NCBI RefSeq assembly: GCF_027158205.1
Contig: NZ_JAPVLU010000035.1
Coordinates: 40,320 to 104,319 of the forward strand
Reading direction: 5' to 3'
Length of the DNA stretch: 64,000 bases
Origin: Streptomyces sp. H39-S7
GTDB lineage: Bacteria > Actinomycetota > Actinomycetes > Streptomycetales > Streptomycetaceae
Shown here in pieces: positions 9,101 through 16,529 of the stretch. Numbering within the stretch: position 1 is the first letter of the stretch; each line of letters opens with the position of its first letter. Both the position numbers and the translations under genes were made by a program. The notes under the pieces are model-generated. The model was not told the origin of the DNA and did not search any database. It saw only the letters and a program-made list of their open reading frames with translations.

Positions 9101-9709
9101 CTACACGATGGGAAAATCAAAGTAGGTGTTCGCATAGGGTTCGCCTTCCAGCGTGTAGTGCCACCACTCGCATGCGTAGGAGCTGAACCCGCAGGCCTCC
9201 ATGAGGGAACGAAGGTACTGCCGATTGTTCCCTTCTTCGCGGGTGATCCCCTTCGCTCCATGATGGGAGAGGGAATCCATCAAGTCGTGGTCACCGCCCA
9301 TGGGGGCAAGCTCACCGGTCGCCAGGTGATAGAGCGTCAAGTCGACGGTGCTACCGCGACTGTGGCCCGACTTCGCGGCCACATATCCCTGTGCGAACAT
9401 CTCGGCTCTGTCGATATTCGGATAGTGCCGCGGCTTCGTTCGGCCGTCCTCAGCCTGTTGTGACCAGCGCAGAAAACAGTCCACTGCGCGCTGAGGGCGA
9501 TAGCCGTCCCAGAGAAGCAGGCCGAAACCAAGGGATGCAGCCATGCCCTGCGCTTCTTCCAGTGCCGTACCCAGGGCGCGCGTGCCGACGATTCTGTTGA
9601 CCACATATCCGTCGACCGGTTTTCCGGTGAAGTTGTCCCAGGTGGCGTACTTGGCATCCCAACGTATACCCGGCACCAGCTCGTCGATGAAGGAAAAGTC
9701 ATCCTTCAT
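9101..9709 (-). CDS. vanX: D-Ala-D-Ala dipeptidase VanX
   Basis: A zinc peptidase of 202 residues, the normal VanX length. It hydrolyses free D-Ala-D-Ala so that only D-Ala-D-Lac reaches the cell wall. All signature residues are at the standard positions: Arg71 in GYRPQ, zinc ligands His116 and Asp123 in SGHSRGSTVD, and Glu181 and His184 in CEWWHYT. The frame continues upstream into vanA, but the ATG at 9709 overlaps the vanA stop by four bases (ATGA), so translation is coupled. Cytoplasmic. The G+C of the gene (roughly 55-58% in sampled lines) is well below the surrounding 70% and more. Confidence 0.96.
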   Translation of the reverse strand: MKDDFSFIDELVPGIRWDAKYATWDNFTGKPVDGYVVNRIVGTRALGTALEEAQGMAASLGFGLLLWDGYRPQRAVDCFLRWSQQAEDGRTKPRHYPNIDRAEMFAQGYVAAKSGHSRGSTVDLTLYHLATGELAPMGGDHDLMDSLSHHGAKGITREEGNNRQYLRSLMEACGFSSYACEWWHYTLEGEPYANTYFDFPIV

Positions 9710-10746
9710 CGACGTGTTCCCGCCAAGGCCAACGCCACCGTTCGGTCGATGACTTCCGCGAGCGGCAGTCCCGCGGCTCGCATCATTCGCGGATAGCGGC
9801 TGTAGGACGTCATGCCGGGGAGGGTGTTGACCTCGTTCAGGACCACCTCTCCATCGTCCGTGAGGAACATGTCCACCCGTGCCAGCCCACTGCACCCCAA
9901 GGCGCGGTAGACGGTCTTTGCCGCCTCCTGGACGAGTGCGCGCGACTCCGCGGAGATGTCGGCGGGAACGATGGGTGTCGAGTTCTCGGAACCGCTCTCA
10001 GGATCGACCTCCTGATGAATCTTGAAGAAGCCGTGCGACAGGGCGATCTGGTCCACCTCGCCCGCGAACAACTCCGATCCGTTCCCCAGAATGGCGCATC
10101 CGATCTCGCTGCCGACAACCGCCTGTTCGATCAGCACCTTCGCGTCGTACTGCTGCGCCGTTTTCACCGCGCTCAGCAGTTCTTCCTCTCGGGATACCTT
10201 GCTCACGCCGAAGGATGACCCCGAACGGGCCGGCTTCACGAAGACGGGGTAGGTGAACCGGCCGGGATCGATGTCCTCGTTCCCCGTGACGGTCCAGAAG
10301 TTCGGCGTGGCGATTCCCGCGCTTCCGGCGACGATGTAGGCAAGGGTCTTGTCCATGCACAGCGCCGAGCTTTGGATGTCGCAGCCCACATAAGGGATGC
10401 CGGAGAGCTCCAGCAGACCCTGTATCGCACCATCCTCGCCGAGCGTCCCGTGCAGAACGGGCAACACGACGTCCAAGCGGATCGTCTCGTATCTCCCCTG
10501 CTCAAGTACGAGCAGTCCGTGCACGGTTCTGTCGGGTGACAGCAGAGCCGGACGGAAGCTGCCGTCTTCCCAGTCTGCGGCAGGGCCGTCGCAGAGCTTC
10601 CACGCGCCGCTTTTCGCAATACCGATGTAGAACGGTTCATACGTGTCCAAGTCAAGGCTCTTCGCGATCTCTCGCGCAGACTTGACGGAGACGGGATGCT
10701 CCTCGGAAAATCCCCCGAAGATGATGCCGATCTTCAACCTATCCAT
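9706..10746 (-). CDS. vanA: D-alanine--D-lactate ligase VanA
   Basis: An ATP-grasp ligase of 346 residues that makes the D-Ala-D-Lac depsipeptide. It has the N-terminal EEHPVSVKSA, the ATP-grasp core (VFVKPARSGSSFGV), and the C-terminal metal-binding LNEVNTLPGMTSYSRYP. The omega-loop reads FFKIHQEV; the His there is the residue that selects D-lactate over D-alanine in VanA, so this is a resistance ligase and not a housekeeping Ddl. It overlaps vanH by eight bases and vanX by four. Like vanX its base composition is low for the window, which suggests the vanHAX trio was acquired as a unit. Confidence 0.96.
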   Translation of the reverse strand: MDRLKIGIIFGGFSEEHPVSVKSAREIAKSLDLDTYEPFYIGIAKSGAWKLCDGPAADWEDGSFRPALLSPDRTVHGLLVLEQGRYETIRLDVVLPVLHGTLGEDGAIQGLLELSGIPYVGCDIQSSALCMDKTLAYIVAGSAGIATPNFWTVTGNEDIDPGRFTYPVFVKPARSGSSFGVSKVSREEELLSAVKTAQQYDAKVLIEQAVVGSEIGCAILGNGSELFAGEVDQIALSHGFFKIHQEVDPESGSENSTPIVPADISAESRALVQEAAKTVYRALGCSGLARVDMFLTDDGEVVLNEVNTLPGMTSYSRYPRMMRAAGLPLAEVIDRTVALALAGTRR

Positions 10747-11788
10747 GCTGCTTCCCGCTCTCGAATCTCAGGCAGTTGATGATGGAATTCTCGACGGTGT
10801 CGCTCAGGGCGTGGTCCGTGTAGTAGGCGGTGTGCGGGCTGATGAGCACGTTCGGCAGTTCCTGCAGCCGCAACAGCGTTTTGCTCTCGACGAGTCGGTC
10901 TCGGCAGTCGGCGTAGAAGATTCCTTCCTCTCCTTCGAGGACATCCAACGCCGCACCACCCAGTTTTCCGCTCTCCAACGCACCGGCAAGCGCCTCGGTA
11001 TCGAGCAGTGCCCCGCGCCCGGTGTTGATGACGAAAGCGCCATGCTTCATCTTCCCGATACGTCGGCGATCGAGAAGATGGTGCGTGTCCACGGTGAGCG
11101 GCGTGTGCAGCGTGACGATGTCGCTCAACTGCAGCACTTCATCGAGAGGCAGGTAGTCGGCCCCGGTCCCGGGGCGATTGTCGCAGGCCAGCACCCGGCA
11201 GCCGAATCCCCGCAGCCTGTCCATGACCGCCGTGCCAATGCGCCCTGCCCCGACCACCCCGACGGTCAGATCGCGCAGCTCTTTCCCGCGGAACTCGTGC
11301 AACCGGTAGTCATGGACATCTGCACGGCGGACGACGGACTTTGCATGTCGCACCGCCATCAACATCAGCATCAGCGTGTAGTCGGCCACGCTGTCGGGCG
11401 AGTAGGCGACATTTCCAACGGAGATGCCGACGCTGTTCGCGTACTCCACATCGATGTGGTTGTACCCGACGCTCCTCGTGGAGACATAAGCGACGCCGAC
11501 CCGACCGAGTGCCCGGAGAGTGGAATTTTCGACCTGGGTTTTGTGCCCGATACTGACGCATCGATTTCCGGATGCCAGCCCAACAGAAGCTTCGGACACC
11601 GCCGCCTCCGTGATGGTCGGCACCACGCCGAACCGAGGCGCCAACTTCCGGAACAGAACGGCCTCGTCCCGCTCGCATCCGTAAACGGTGAGTCCCCTGG
11701 CCGGGACGGACAAGGAGGACGAGGAGAGCGAGGCCGCCGGCGATCGGGTGCCGCGGGCCGCTGATCGGGCTGGTTCGCTGGAGGTCAT
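10739..11788 (-). CDS. vanH: D-lactate dehydrogenase VanH
   Basis: An NAD(P)-dependent D-2-hydroxyacid dehydrogenase of 349 residues that reduces pyruvate to D-lactate for VanA. The Rossmann motif is VVGAGRIGTAV. Catalytic Arg lies in NTGRGALLD and His in SPHTAYYT. The frame is open far upstream to 12595, but that stretch is antisense to the murF region. The ATG at 11788 is chosen because the two other copies of the 66-bp van element also end exactly at an ATG. The first 30 residues are a Ser/Ala-rich extension not needed by the fold. The ribosome site GGAGG is only one base from the ATG and is part of a small hairpin. First gene of vanHAXJ. Confidence 0.94.
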   Translation of the reverse strand: MTSSEPARSAARGTRSPAASLSSSSLSVPARGLTVYGCERDEAVLFRKLAPRFGVVPTITEAAVSEASVGLASGNRCVSIGHKTQVENSTLRALGRVGVAYVSTRSVGYNHIDVEYANSVGISVGNVAYSPDSVADYTLMLMLMAVRHAKSVVRRADVHDYRLHEFRGKELRDLTVGVVGAGRIGTAVMDRLRGFGCRVLACDNRPGTGADYLPLDEVLQLSDIVTLHTPLTVDTHHLLDRRRIGKMKHGAFVINTGRGALLDTEALAGALESGKLGGAALDVLEGEEGIFYADCRDRLVESKTLLRLQELPNVLISPHTAYYTDHALSDTVENSIINCLRFESGKQHG

Positions 11789-11796
11789 GCCTCCAG
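11778..11796 (-). promoter_or_regulatory. Hairpin enclosing the vanH start codon
   Basis: A perfect inverted repeat, CTGGAGG-CATGA-CCTCCAG on the minus strand, has the vanH start codon in the loop and the ribosome site in the stem. If it forms in the mRNA it would hide the ribosome site. It is not conserved at the murF-leader or vanK copies of the element, so it may be chance. Confidence 0.35.
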
Positions 11797-11854
11797 TCAA
11801 GACAGGGCGGCGTTGCCGGCACGTATGTGGTTTTCGATATACCGACCATATGTG
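11789..11854 (-). promoter_or_regulatory. 66-bp van-regulon element, vanH copy
   Basis: The 66 bp directly before the vanH ATG align without gaps to 11865-11930 (plus strand) and 14602-14667 (minus strand). Shared pieces in order are CATAT, CGG, AACC-CATAC, GCCGGCAAC and CTTGA, then GGC-ATG. It starts 66 bases before the ATG in all three places. The most likely reading is a VanR-activated promoter plus leader. Whether VanR binds inside it or just upstream, near the CCGGCCGG centre at 11856-11863, cannot be told. Confidence 0.7.
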
Positions 11855-11864
11855 ACCGGCCGGT

Positions 11865-11930
11865 AGCATATCGACGGCGTATGGAGAACCGCATACATGG
11901 CGGCAACACCCCGTCGCCTTGACTGGCGGC
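11865..11930 (+). promoter_or_regulatory. 66-bp van-regulon element, murF-leader copy
   Basis: Second copy of the element, on the plus strand, ending exactly at the ATG of the 27-codon leader ORF (11931). Together with the vanH copy it makes a near-palindromic 142-bp intergenic region centred on CCGGCCGG (11856-11863), with both ATGs at the same distance from the centre. TAGCAT at 11864-11869 could be a -10 hexamer. Confidence 0.7.
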
Positions 11931-12014
11931 ATGACGCACAGCGCACCAGCCTCCGCCACCCCCTGCTTCCGCCATCTGCCTTCGCTCGCCGGCCCGCACG
12001 CCGCCCACGCATGA
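11931..12014 (+). CDS. 27-residue leader ORF coupled to murF
   Basis: An ORF from ATG 11931 to TGA 12012-12014 encodes MTHSAPASAT followed by 17 more residues, with no recognisable domain. Its ATG stands exactly where the vanH and vanK ATGs stand relative to the 66-bp element, and its first bases resemble those of vanH (ATGACC-CAGCGAACCAGCC versus ATGACG-CAGCGCACCAGCC). Its stop overlaps the murF ATG as ATGA. So it is probably translated and delivers ribosomes to murF, which has no ribosome site of its own. It could be a remnant of a copied vanH 5' end or a regulatory leader peptide. Confidence 0.6.
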   Translation: MTHSAPASATPCFRHLPSLAGPHAAHA

Positions 12015-13369
12015 TCCCGCTCAGCGTGGGCGAGATCGCCGCGGTCGTCGGCGGCACGGTCGTCGGCGGCACGGTCTCCAGTGACGGCACCGTGACGGTG
12101 ACCGCGCCCGCCGTGCTCGACAGTCGACAGGCCGAGCCGGGCGGGCTGTTCGTCGCCTTCACCGGCGAGCAGGCCGACGGCCACGACTACGCCCGCGAGG
12201 CCGGTCGGGCCGGCGCGGTGGCCGTGCTCGGCTCCCGGCCCACGCCGCTGCCCACCGTCGTCGTCCCGGACGCCCGAGCCGCGCTGCGGGCGCTCGCCAC
12301 CCACGTCGTGGCCCGACTGCGCGACGGACTGACCGTGGTCGGACTGACCGGCTCCCAGGGCAAGACCGGGACCAAGGACCTGCTGGCGGCCCTGCTGTCG
12401 AGCGTCGCGCCGACGATCGCCACGATCGGCTCGCTCAACAACGAGCTCGGCGTGCCGCTCACCATGCTGCGCGCCGACGCGGCCACCCGGTTCCTCGTCC
12501 TGGAGATGGGAGCCCGCCACATCGGCGACATCGCCGCGCTCACCGGCCTGGTCGCGCCCGACATCGCCGTCGTCCTGAATGCCGGCAAGGCCCACCTCGG
12601 CGAGTTCGGATCGCGCGAGGCCATCGCTACGACCAAGGGCGAGCTGGTGCGGGGGCTGGCACCCGGCGGCACCGCCGTCCTGAACGCCGACGATCCCCGG
12701 GTGGTCGCGATGCGCTCACTCACCGAAGGACCGGTACTGACCTTCGGTCGCGCGGACCACGCCGACGTGCGGATGCTCGGCCTGGCGTTGGATCCGCTCG
12801 GCCGGCCGTCCTTCACCCTGCGGACCGCCGGCACGTCGGTTCCCGTCGCACTGCCGCTCGTGGGCGCCCACCAGGCGCTCAACGCGTCGGCCGCCGCGGC
12901 AGCGGGGCTGGCTGTCGGCATACCCCTCGACCTGGCAACGGCGGCGCTGGCCACTGTCTCGCTGTCGAAGTGGCGCATGGAACTGCGCGACCTCACCGGC
13001 GGCGCGACGCTCCTCAACGACACCTACAACGCCAACCCCGACTCGACCCGCGCCGCCCTGGACGCGCTGGCGGCAATCCAGGGCGGGCGCCGCATCGCCG
13101 TGCTCGGCGAGATGCTCGAGCTCGGTGACGTCAGCGCGGCCGAACACCGCGCCGTCGGGGAGTACGCCTCCTCCCGGGCCGACCTGGTGGTCGCGGTCGG
13201 TGAGGCCGCCCGACCGATCGCCGACGGCGCGGGAGAGCGGGCGGTGGCGCTCGCCGACAACGACGCGGCCGTCGAGTGGCTGCGCGGCCACCTCGCCGCC
13301 GACGACGTGGTGCTCGTCAAGGCCTCCCGCGGGGCGCGCCTCGACGAAGTCGCCGCCGCCCTCGCGTAG
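12011..13369 (+). CDS. murF: MurF-family ligase of the van locus (UDP-MurNAc-tripeptide--depsipeptide ligase)
   Basis: A 452-residue Mur ligase. It joins a D-Ala-D-X dipeptide to UDP-MurNAc-tripeptide in the cytoplasm. Domain 1 is at 1-95, and the central ATPase domain has the P-loop GSQGKTGTKD near residue 113 and MGARHIGDI. The C-terminal domain contains LNDTYNANPDS, the MurF signature. In glycopeptide-producer van clusters a second MurF adds D-Ala-D-Lac, and its place here supports that role. The frame runs up to 11897, inside the 66-bp element, but the ATG at 12011 begins the conserved sequence and overlaps the stop of the leader ORF. High G+C, unlike vanHAX. Convergent with vanK. Confidence 0.9.
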   Translation: MIPLSVGEIAAVVGGTVVGGTVSSDGTVTVTAPAVLDSRQAEPGGLFVAFTGEQADGHDYAREAGRAGAVAVLGSRPTPLPTVVVPDARAALRALATHVVARLRDGLTVVGLTGSQGKTGTKDLLAALLSSVAPTIATIGSLNNELGVPLTMLRADAATRFLVLEMGARHIGDIAALTGLVAPDIAVVLNAGKAHLGEFGSREAIATTKGELVRGLAPGGTAVLNADDPRVVAMRSLTEGPVLTFGRADHADVRMLGLALDPLGRPSFTLRTAGTSVPVALPLVGAHQALNASAAAAAGLAVGIPLDLATAALATVSLSKWRMELRDLTGGATLLNDTYNANPDSTRAALDALAAIQGGRRIAVLGEMLELGDVSAAEHRAVGEYASSRADLVVAVGEAARPIADGAGERAVALADNDAAVEWLRGHLAADDVVLVKASRGARLDEVAAALA

Positions 13370-13408
13370 TGCGGCGGGAGGAGCCGGACAGCGCGCCGGC
13401 AGTCGCGA

Positions 13409-13429
13409 CCCCCCAGGAATCCCAGGGGG
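13409..13429. terminator. Weak terminator candidate between murF and vanK
   Basis: CCCCC and GGGGG (13410-13414 and 13425-13429) flank a 10-base loop between two convergent genes. The stem is short, so the call is tentative. Confidence 0.35.
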
Positions 13430-13437
13430 ATCCCAGG

Positions 13438-14601
13438 TCATCGTCTGCGCCGCTTCATGTAGTGGTCGAAGGCCCGGTAGACCATCGGCCGCAGGGGCAG
13501 GTCCCACTCGCCGACGTACCTCACCGCCTGACCGCCGGTGCCGACCTTGAACTGGATCAGCCCGACGTGCGGGTCGTCGGCGTCCAGGGTGGGGGTGATG
13601 CCGCGCAGGTCGTAGACGTCACAGCCGGCCGCGAGCGAGTCACGGATCATCGTCCACTGGCAGGCGTTGGAGCCGCGCACGTCACGCTTGTCGGTGGAGG
13701 AGGCGCCGTAGGAGTAGCAGGCGTGGGCGCCGACGCGGACCAGGATGGCGGCGGCGACCAGGTCGCCCTGGTGGTGGGCCAGGTAGACCCTGATCCGACC
13801 GGGATCCTCGGCGCTCAGCTCCGCGAACATGGTTTCGAAGTAGCGCAGCGGCCGGGGAGTGAAGCGGTCACGCCCGGCGGTGTGGACGTACAGGTCGTGG
13901 AACGCCTTCACGTCCTCACCGACGCTGACCTCGACTCCCTCCTTGGCCGCCTTCCTGATGTTGCGGCGCCAGAGCTGGTTCATACCCCTGAGCAGGTCGT
14001 CCTCCGTCCTGCCGGCCAGCGGGACCTCGTACTTGTACTGCGGATGCCCGACTCCGAAGCCGTCCTCCGGGCTCTGCGGCAACCAGCCGGCGTCCCTGAG
14101 GCGGCTGGTCACGTGGGCGCCGACCGCGTCGGCCCGCCGGCTCCGCATCCCGGTGAGCCGCTGGATGCCCGGGTCGGCGACGCCCTCCTTGACCTGGTCG
14201 GCGCCCCAGGTGTGGGTGCGCACCGGCGGGCCGAGCCGGATCGCGAACGCACCGTGCGCCTTGAGGTGAGCCGCCAGCGGGTCGAGCCACGCGTCGAGCT
14301 CGCCGGTCCAGTCGATGACCGGGCCTTCGGGCAGGTAGGCCAGCGTGAAGCGCTCGAGCCGCGGCACCGGGCGGTGCAGAACGAGCCCGGCGCCGACCAG
14401 CTGCCGGCCGTGGAACCAGCCGAGGGATTCGCTGCGCCACTCCGTCTTGACGCGGCCCCACGCCGGGGTCTGCAGGAAGCTGACCGACCGCTGGGCCCGC
14501 ACGAACGCCAAGTGCTCGGCGGCGCTGATCGGCCCGACGGTCAGGCCCGGCGAGGGCGCCGGGCGCCGGTCCGCTGTTCGTGCTCGTTCGCTGTTGGACA
14601 T
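13438..14601 (-). CDS. vanK: VanK, Fem-family peptidyltransferase
   Basis: A FemX/FemABX-family aminoacyl-tRNA-dependent transferase of 387 residues with two GNAT-like halves (FLQTPAWGRVKTEW, then PLAGRTEDDLLRGMNQLWRRNIRKA-type and ACYSYGASSTDKRDVRG motifs). In S. coelicolor VanK is needed to add the branch glycine to stem peptides that end in D-Ala-D-Lac, which the housekeeping FemX cannot use. A TTG at 14613 is in frame, but the ATG at 14601 is preferred because it ends a third copy of the 66-bp van element. Divergent from vanR with 87 bp between starts. Confidence 0.9.
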   Translation of the reverse strand: MSNSERARTADRRPAPSPGLTVGPISAAEHLAFVRAQRSVSFLQTPAWGRVKTEWRSESLGWFHGRQLVGAGLVLHRPVPRLERFTLAYLPEGPVIDWTGELDAWLDPLAAHLKAHGAFAIRLGPPVRTHTWGADQVKEGVADPGIQRLTGMRSRRADAVGAHVTSRLRDAGWLPQSPEDGFGVGHPQYKYEVPLAGRTEDDLLRGMNQLWRRNIRKAAKEGVEVSVGEDVKAFHDLYVHTAGRDRFTPRPLRYFETMFAELSAEDPGRIRVYLAHHQGDLVAAAILVRVGAHACYSYGASSTDKRDVRGSNACQWTMIRDSLAAGCDVYDLRGITPTLDADDPHVGLIQFKVGTGGQAVRYVGEWDLPLRPMVYRAFDHYMKRRRR

Positions 14602-14667
14602 GCCACGACTCAAGGCAGCGGGGTGTTGCCGGCACGTATGCGGTTTTCGTTACGCCGACGATATGTG
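14602..14667 (-). promoter_or_regulatory. 66-bp van-regulon element, vanK copy
   Basis: Third copy of the element; its last base adjoins the vanK ATG. It differs from the murF-leader copy at only a few positions around AACCGCATAC and GGCAACACCCCG. The upstream part overlaps the vanR promoter region, so one VanR site may serve both directions. Confidence 0.7.
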
Positions 14668-14675
14668 CCGACTCG

Positions 14676-14681
14676 TAGCAT
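14676..14681 (+). promoter_or_regulatory. Candidate -10 of vanR
   Basis: TAGCAT ends seven bases before the vanR ATG and there is no ribosome site, so the vanR transcript is probably leaderless. There is no -35 consensus, as expected for an activator-dependent promoter. Confidence 0.45.
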
Positions 14682-14688
14682 CGTGGAC

Positions 14689-15384
14689 ATGCGTGTGTTG
14701 ATCGTCGAGGACGAGCCCTATATGGCGGAAGCCATCCGTGACGGCCTGCGCCGGGAAGCGATCGCCGCCGACATCGCAGGTGACGGCGACACAGCGCTGG
14801 AGCTGCTGAGCATCAACGCCTACGACATCGCCGTCCTCGACCGCGACATCCCCGGACCGTCCGGTGACGAGATCGCCAAGAGCATCATCGCCTCCGGCAG
14901 CGGCATGCCCATCCTCATGCTCACCGCCGCCGACCGTCTCGACGACAAGGTCTCCGGGTTCGAACTCGGCGCCGACGACTACCTCACGAAGCCCTTCGAA
15001 CTCCGAGAACTGACCCTCAGACTGCGGGCCCTCGACCGCAGACGAGCCCACCACCGGCCTCCCGTGCGGGAGATCGCCGGTCTGCGGCTGGACCCGTTTC
15101 GCCGAGAGGTCTACCGGGACGGCCGCTACGTCGCGCTGACCCGTAAGCAGTTCGCCGTCCTCGAAGTCCTCATCGCCGCCGAAGGCGGTGTCGTCAGCGC
15201 GGAGGAGCTGCTGGAACGGGCGTGGGACGAGAACGCCGACCCGTTCACCAACGCCGTGCGGATCACCGTCTCGGCCCTGCGCAAACGGCTCGGCGAACCC
15301 TGGATCATCGCCACCGTGGCCGGCGTCGGCTACCGCATCGACACGCAACCCGCGCCCGGACCCGTGGGAGGCGCGCGTGGATAG
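14689..15384 (+). CDS. vanR: Response regulator VanR
   Basis: An OmpR-family response regulator of 231 residues. The receiver domain (1-115) has acidic Glu7/Asp8, phospho-acceptor Asp51 in VLDRDIPG, and Lys in LTKPFELREL. The winged-helix DNA-binding domain fills 130-222 (FAVLEVL, WDENADPFTNAVRITVSALRKRLG, GVGYRI). It would activate the 66-bp-element promoters of vanH, murF and vanK after phosphorylation by VanS. The longer open frame upstream is antisense to vanK; the ATG at 14689 starts at the first residue of the receiver fold. The 3' end overlaps vanS by eight bases. Confidence 0.95.
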   Translation: MRVLIVEDEPYMAEAIRDGLRREAIAADIAGDGDTALELLSINAYDIAVLDRDIPGPSGDEIAKSIIASGSGMPILMLTAADRLDDKVSGFELGADDYLTKPFELRELTLRLRALDRRRAHHRPPVREIAGLRLDPFRREVYRDGRYVALTRKQFAVLEVLIAAEGGVVSAEELLERAWDENADPFTNAVRITVSALRKRLGEPWIIATVAGVGYRIDTQPAPGPVGGARG

Positions 15385-16480
15385 GGAACCCGGGCTGAGC
15401 GTGCGCTTCAAACTCACCCTCACCTACGCCGGATTCCTCATGCTCTCCGGTGTCCTGCTGCTCGCCGCGATGTGGGTGTTCGTCCTGCGCCACCTGCCCG
15501 CCTACACGAACGTCTCCGGAGGGGTGCTGCCCCGCTCCTACCTGCTGCGCGACTTCGGGACGGCCGTGGGTGCGATCCTGCTCTTCCTGCTGGCGTTCGG
15601 CCTGCTGGGAGGATGGCTCCTCGCCGGCCGCATGCTCGCCCCCCTGACCCGGATCACCCACGCCACCCGCACGGCCACGAACGGATCGCTCTCCCACCGC
15701 ATCCGGCTGCCGGGCCGCGCGGACGAGTTCCGCGAGCTCGCCGACGCCTTCGACACGATGCTCGCGCGGCTCGAAGCACACGTCGCCGAACAGCGCAGAT
15801 TCGCGGCCAACGCCTCGCACGAGCTGCGCACCCCGCTGGCGATCTCGAAAACCCTCCTCGACGCGGCCCGCACCGATCCGGACCGCGACACCGGCCTGCT
15901 CATCGACCGCCTCCAGTCCGTCAACACCCGAGCGATCGACCTGACGGAGGCCCTGCTCCTGGTCAGCCGCGCCGAGCAGCGGTCCTTCACCCGAGAACGC
16001 GTCGACCTGTCCCTTCTGGCGGAGGAAGCCACCGAAACACTCCTCCCCCTCGCGGAGAAGCACGGCGTCAGCATCGAGGCCTCCGGTGACATCACCCCCA
16101 CGATCGGATCGCCGGCGCTCCTGCTGCAGCTGACCATGAACCTCGTGCAGAACGCGATCGTCCACAACCTGCCGCAGCAGGGCAGCATCTGGGTACATAC
16201 CGGCGTCCGCCCCGGGACTGTGGTGCTCACCGTCGAGAACACCGGCGACCGGCTCACCCCGCAGCTGGTCTCGACACTGACCGCACCGTTCCAGCGTGGC
16301 ACCGAGCGCATCCACACCGACCACGCAGGAGTCGGCCTGGGTCTGGCCATCGTCAAGACCATCACCCAGGCCCACGACGGGACACTCACCCTCACCCCGC
16401 GCGCCGCCGGCGGGATCCGCATCACGGTGGAACTGCCCGCGATGCCCCGCACAGCGACAGCTGACGGATCAAGGGCATAA
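15377..16480 (+). CDS. vanS: Sensor histidine kinase VanS
   Basis: A membrane histidine kinase of 367 residues. Two membrane segments (about 15-38 and 62-84) enclose a short outer loop of about 25 residues, as in actinomycete VanS proteins that bind glycopeptides directly. HAMP follows at 85-137. The phospho-acceptor His148 lies in SHELRTPLA, and the ATP-binding domain has NLVQNAIVHN and GVGLGLAIVKTI. The GTG at 15377 is chosen because GGGAGG stands five bases upstream and the gene overlaps vanR. It would phosphorylate VanR in the presence of drug and dephosphorylate it otherwise. Confidence 0.94.
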   Translation: MDREPGLSVRFKLTLTYAGFLMLSGVLLLAAMWVFVLRHLPAYTNVSGGVLPRSYLLRDFGTAVGAILLFLLAFGLLGGWLLAGRMLAPLTRITHATRTATNGSLSHRIRLPGRADEFRELADAFDTMLARLEAHVAEQRRFAANASHELRTPLAISKTLLDAARTDPDRDTGLLIDRLQSVNTRAIDLTEALLLVSRAEQRSFTRERVDLSLLAEEATETLLPLAEKHGVSIEASGDITPTIGSPALLLQLTMNLVQNAIVHNLPQQGSIWVHTGVRPGTVVLTVENTGDRLTPQLVSTLTAPFQRGTERIHTDHAGVGLGLAIVKTITQAHDGTLTLTPRAAGGIRITVELPAMPRTATADGSRA

Positions 16481-16529
16481 CGCGCGCCCACGGCTCCCGA
16501 CGCCGGACCGCGGCCGCACAGGAGGCCGT

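Noticed and set aside
7918..16480. Reading the van locus as part of a glycopeptide biosynthetic cluster
   Set aside because: No peptide synthetase, halogenase, oxygenase or glycosyltransferase of that pathway is in the flanking sequence.
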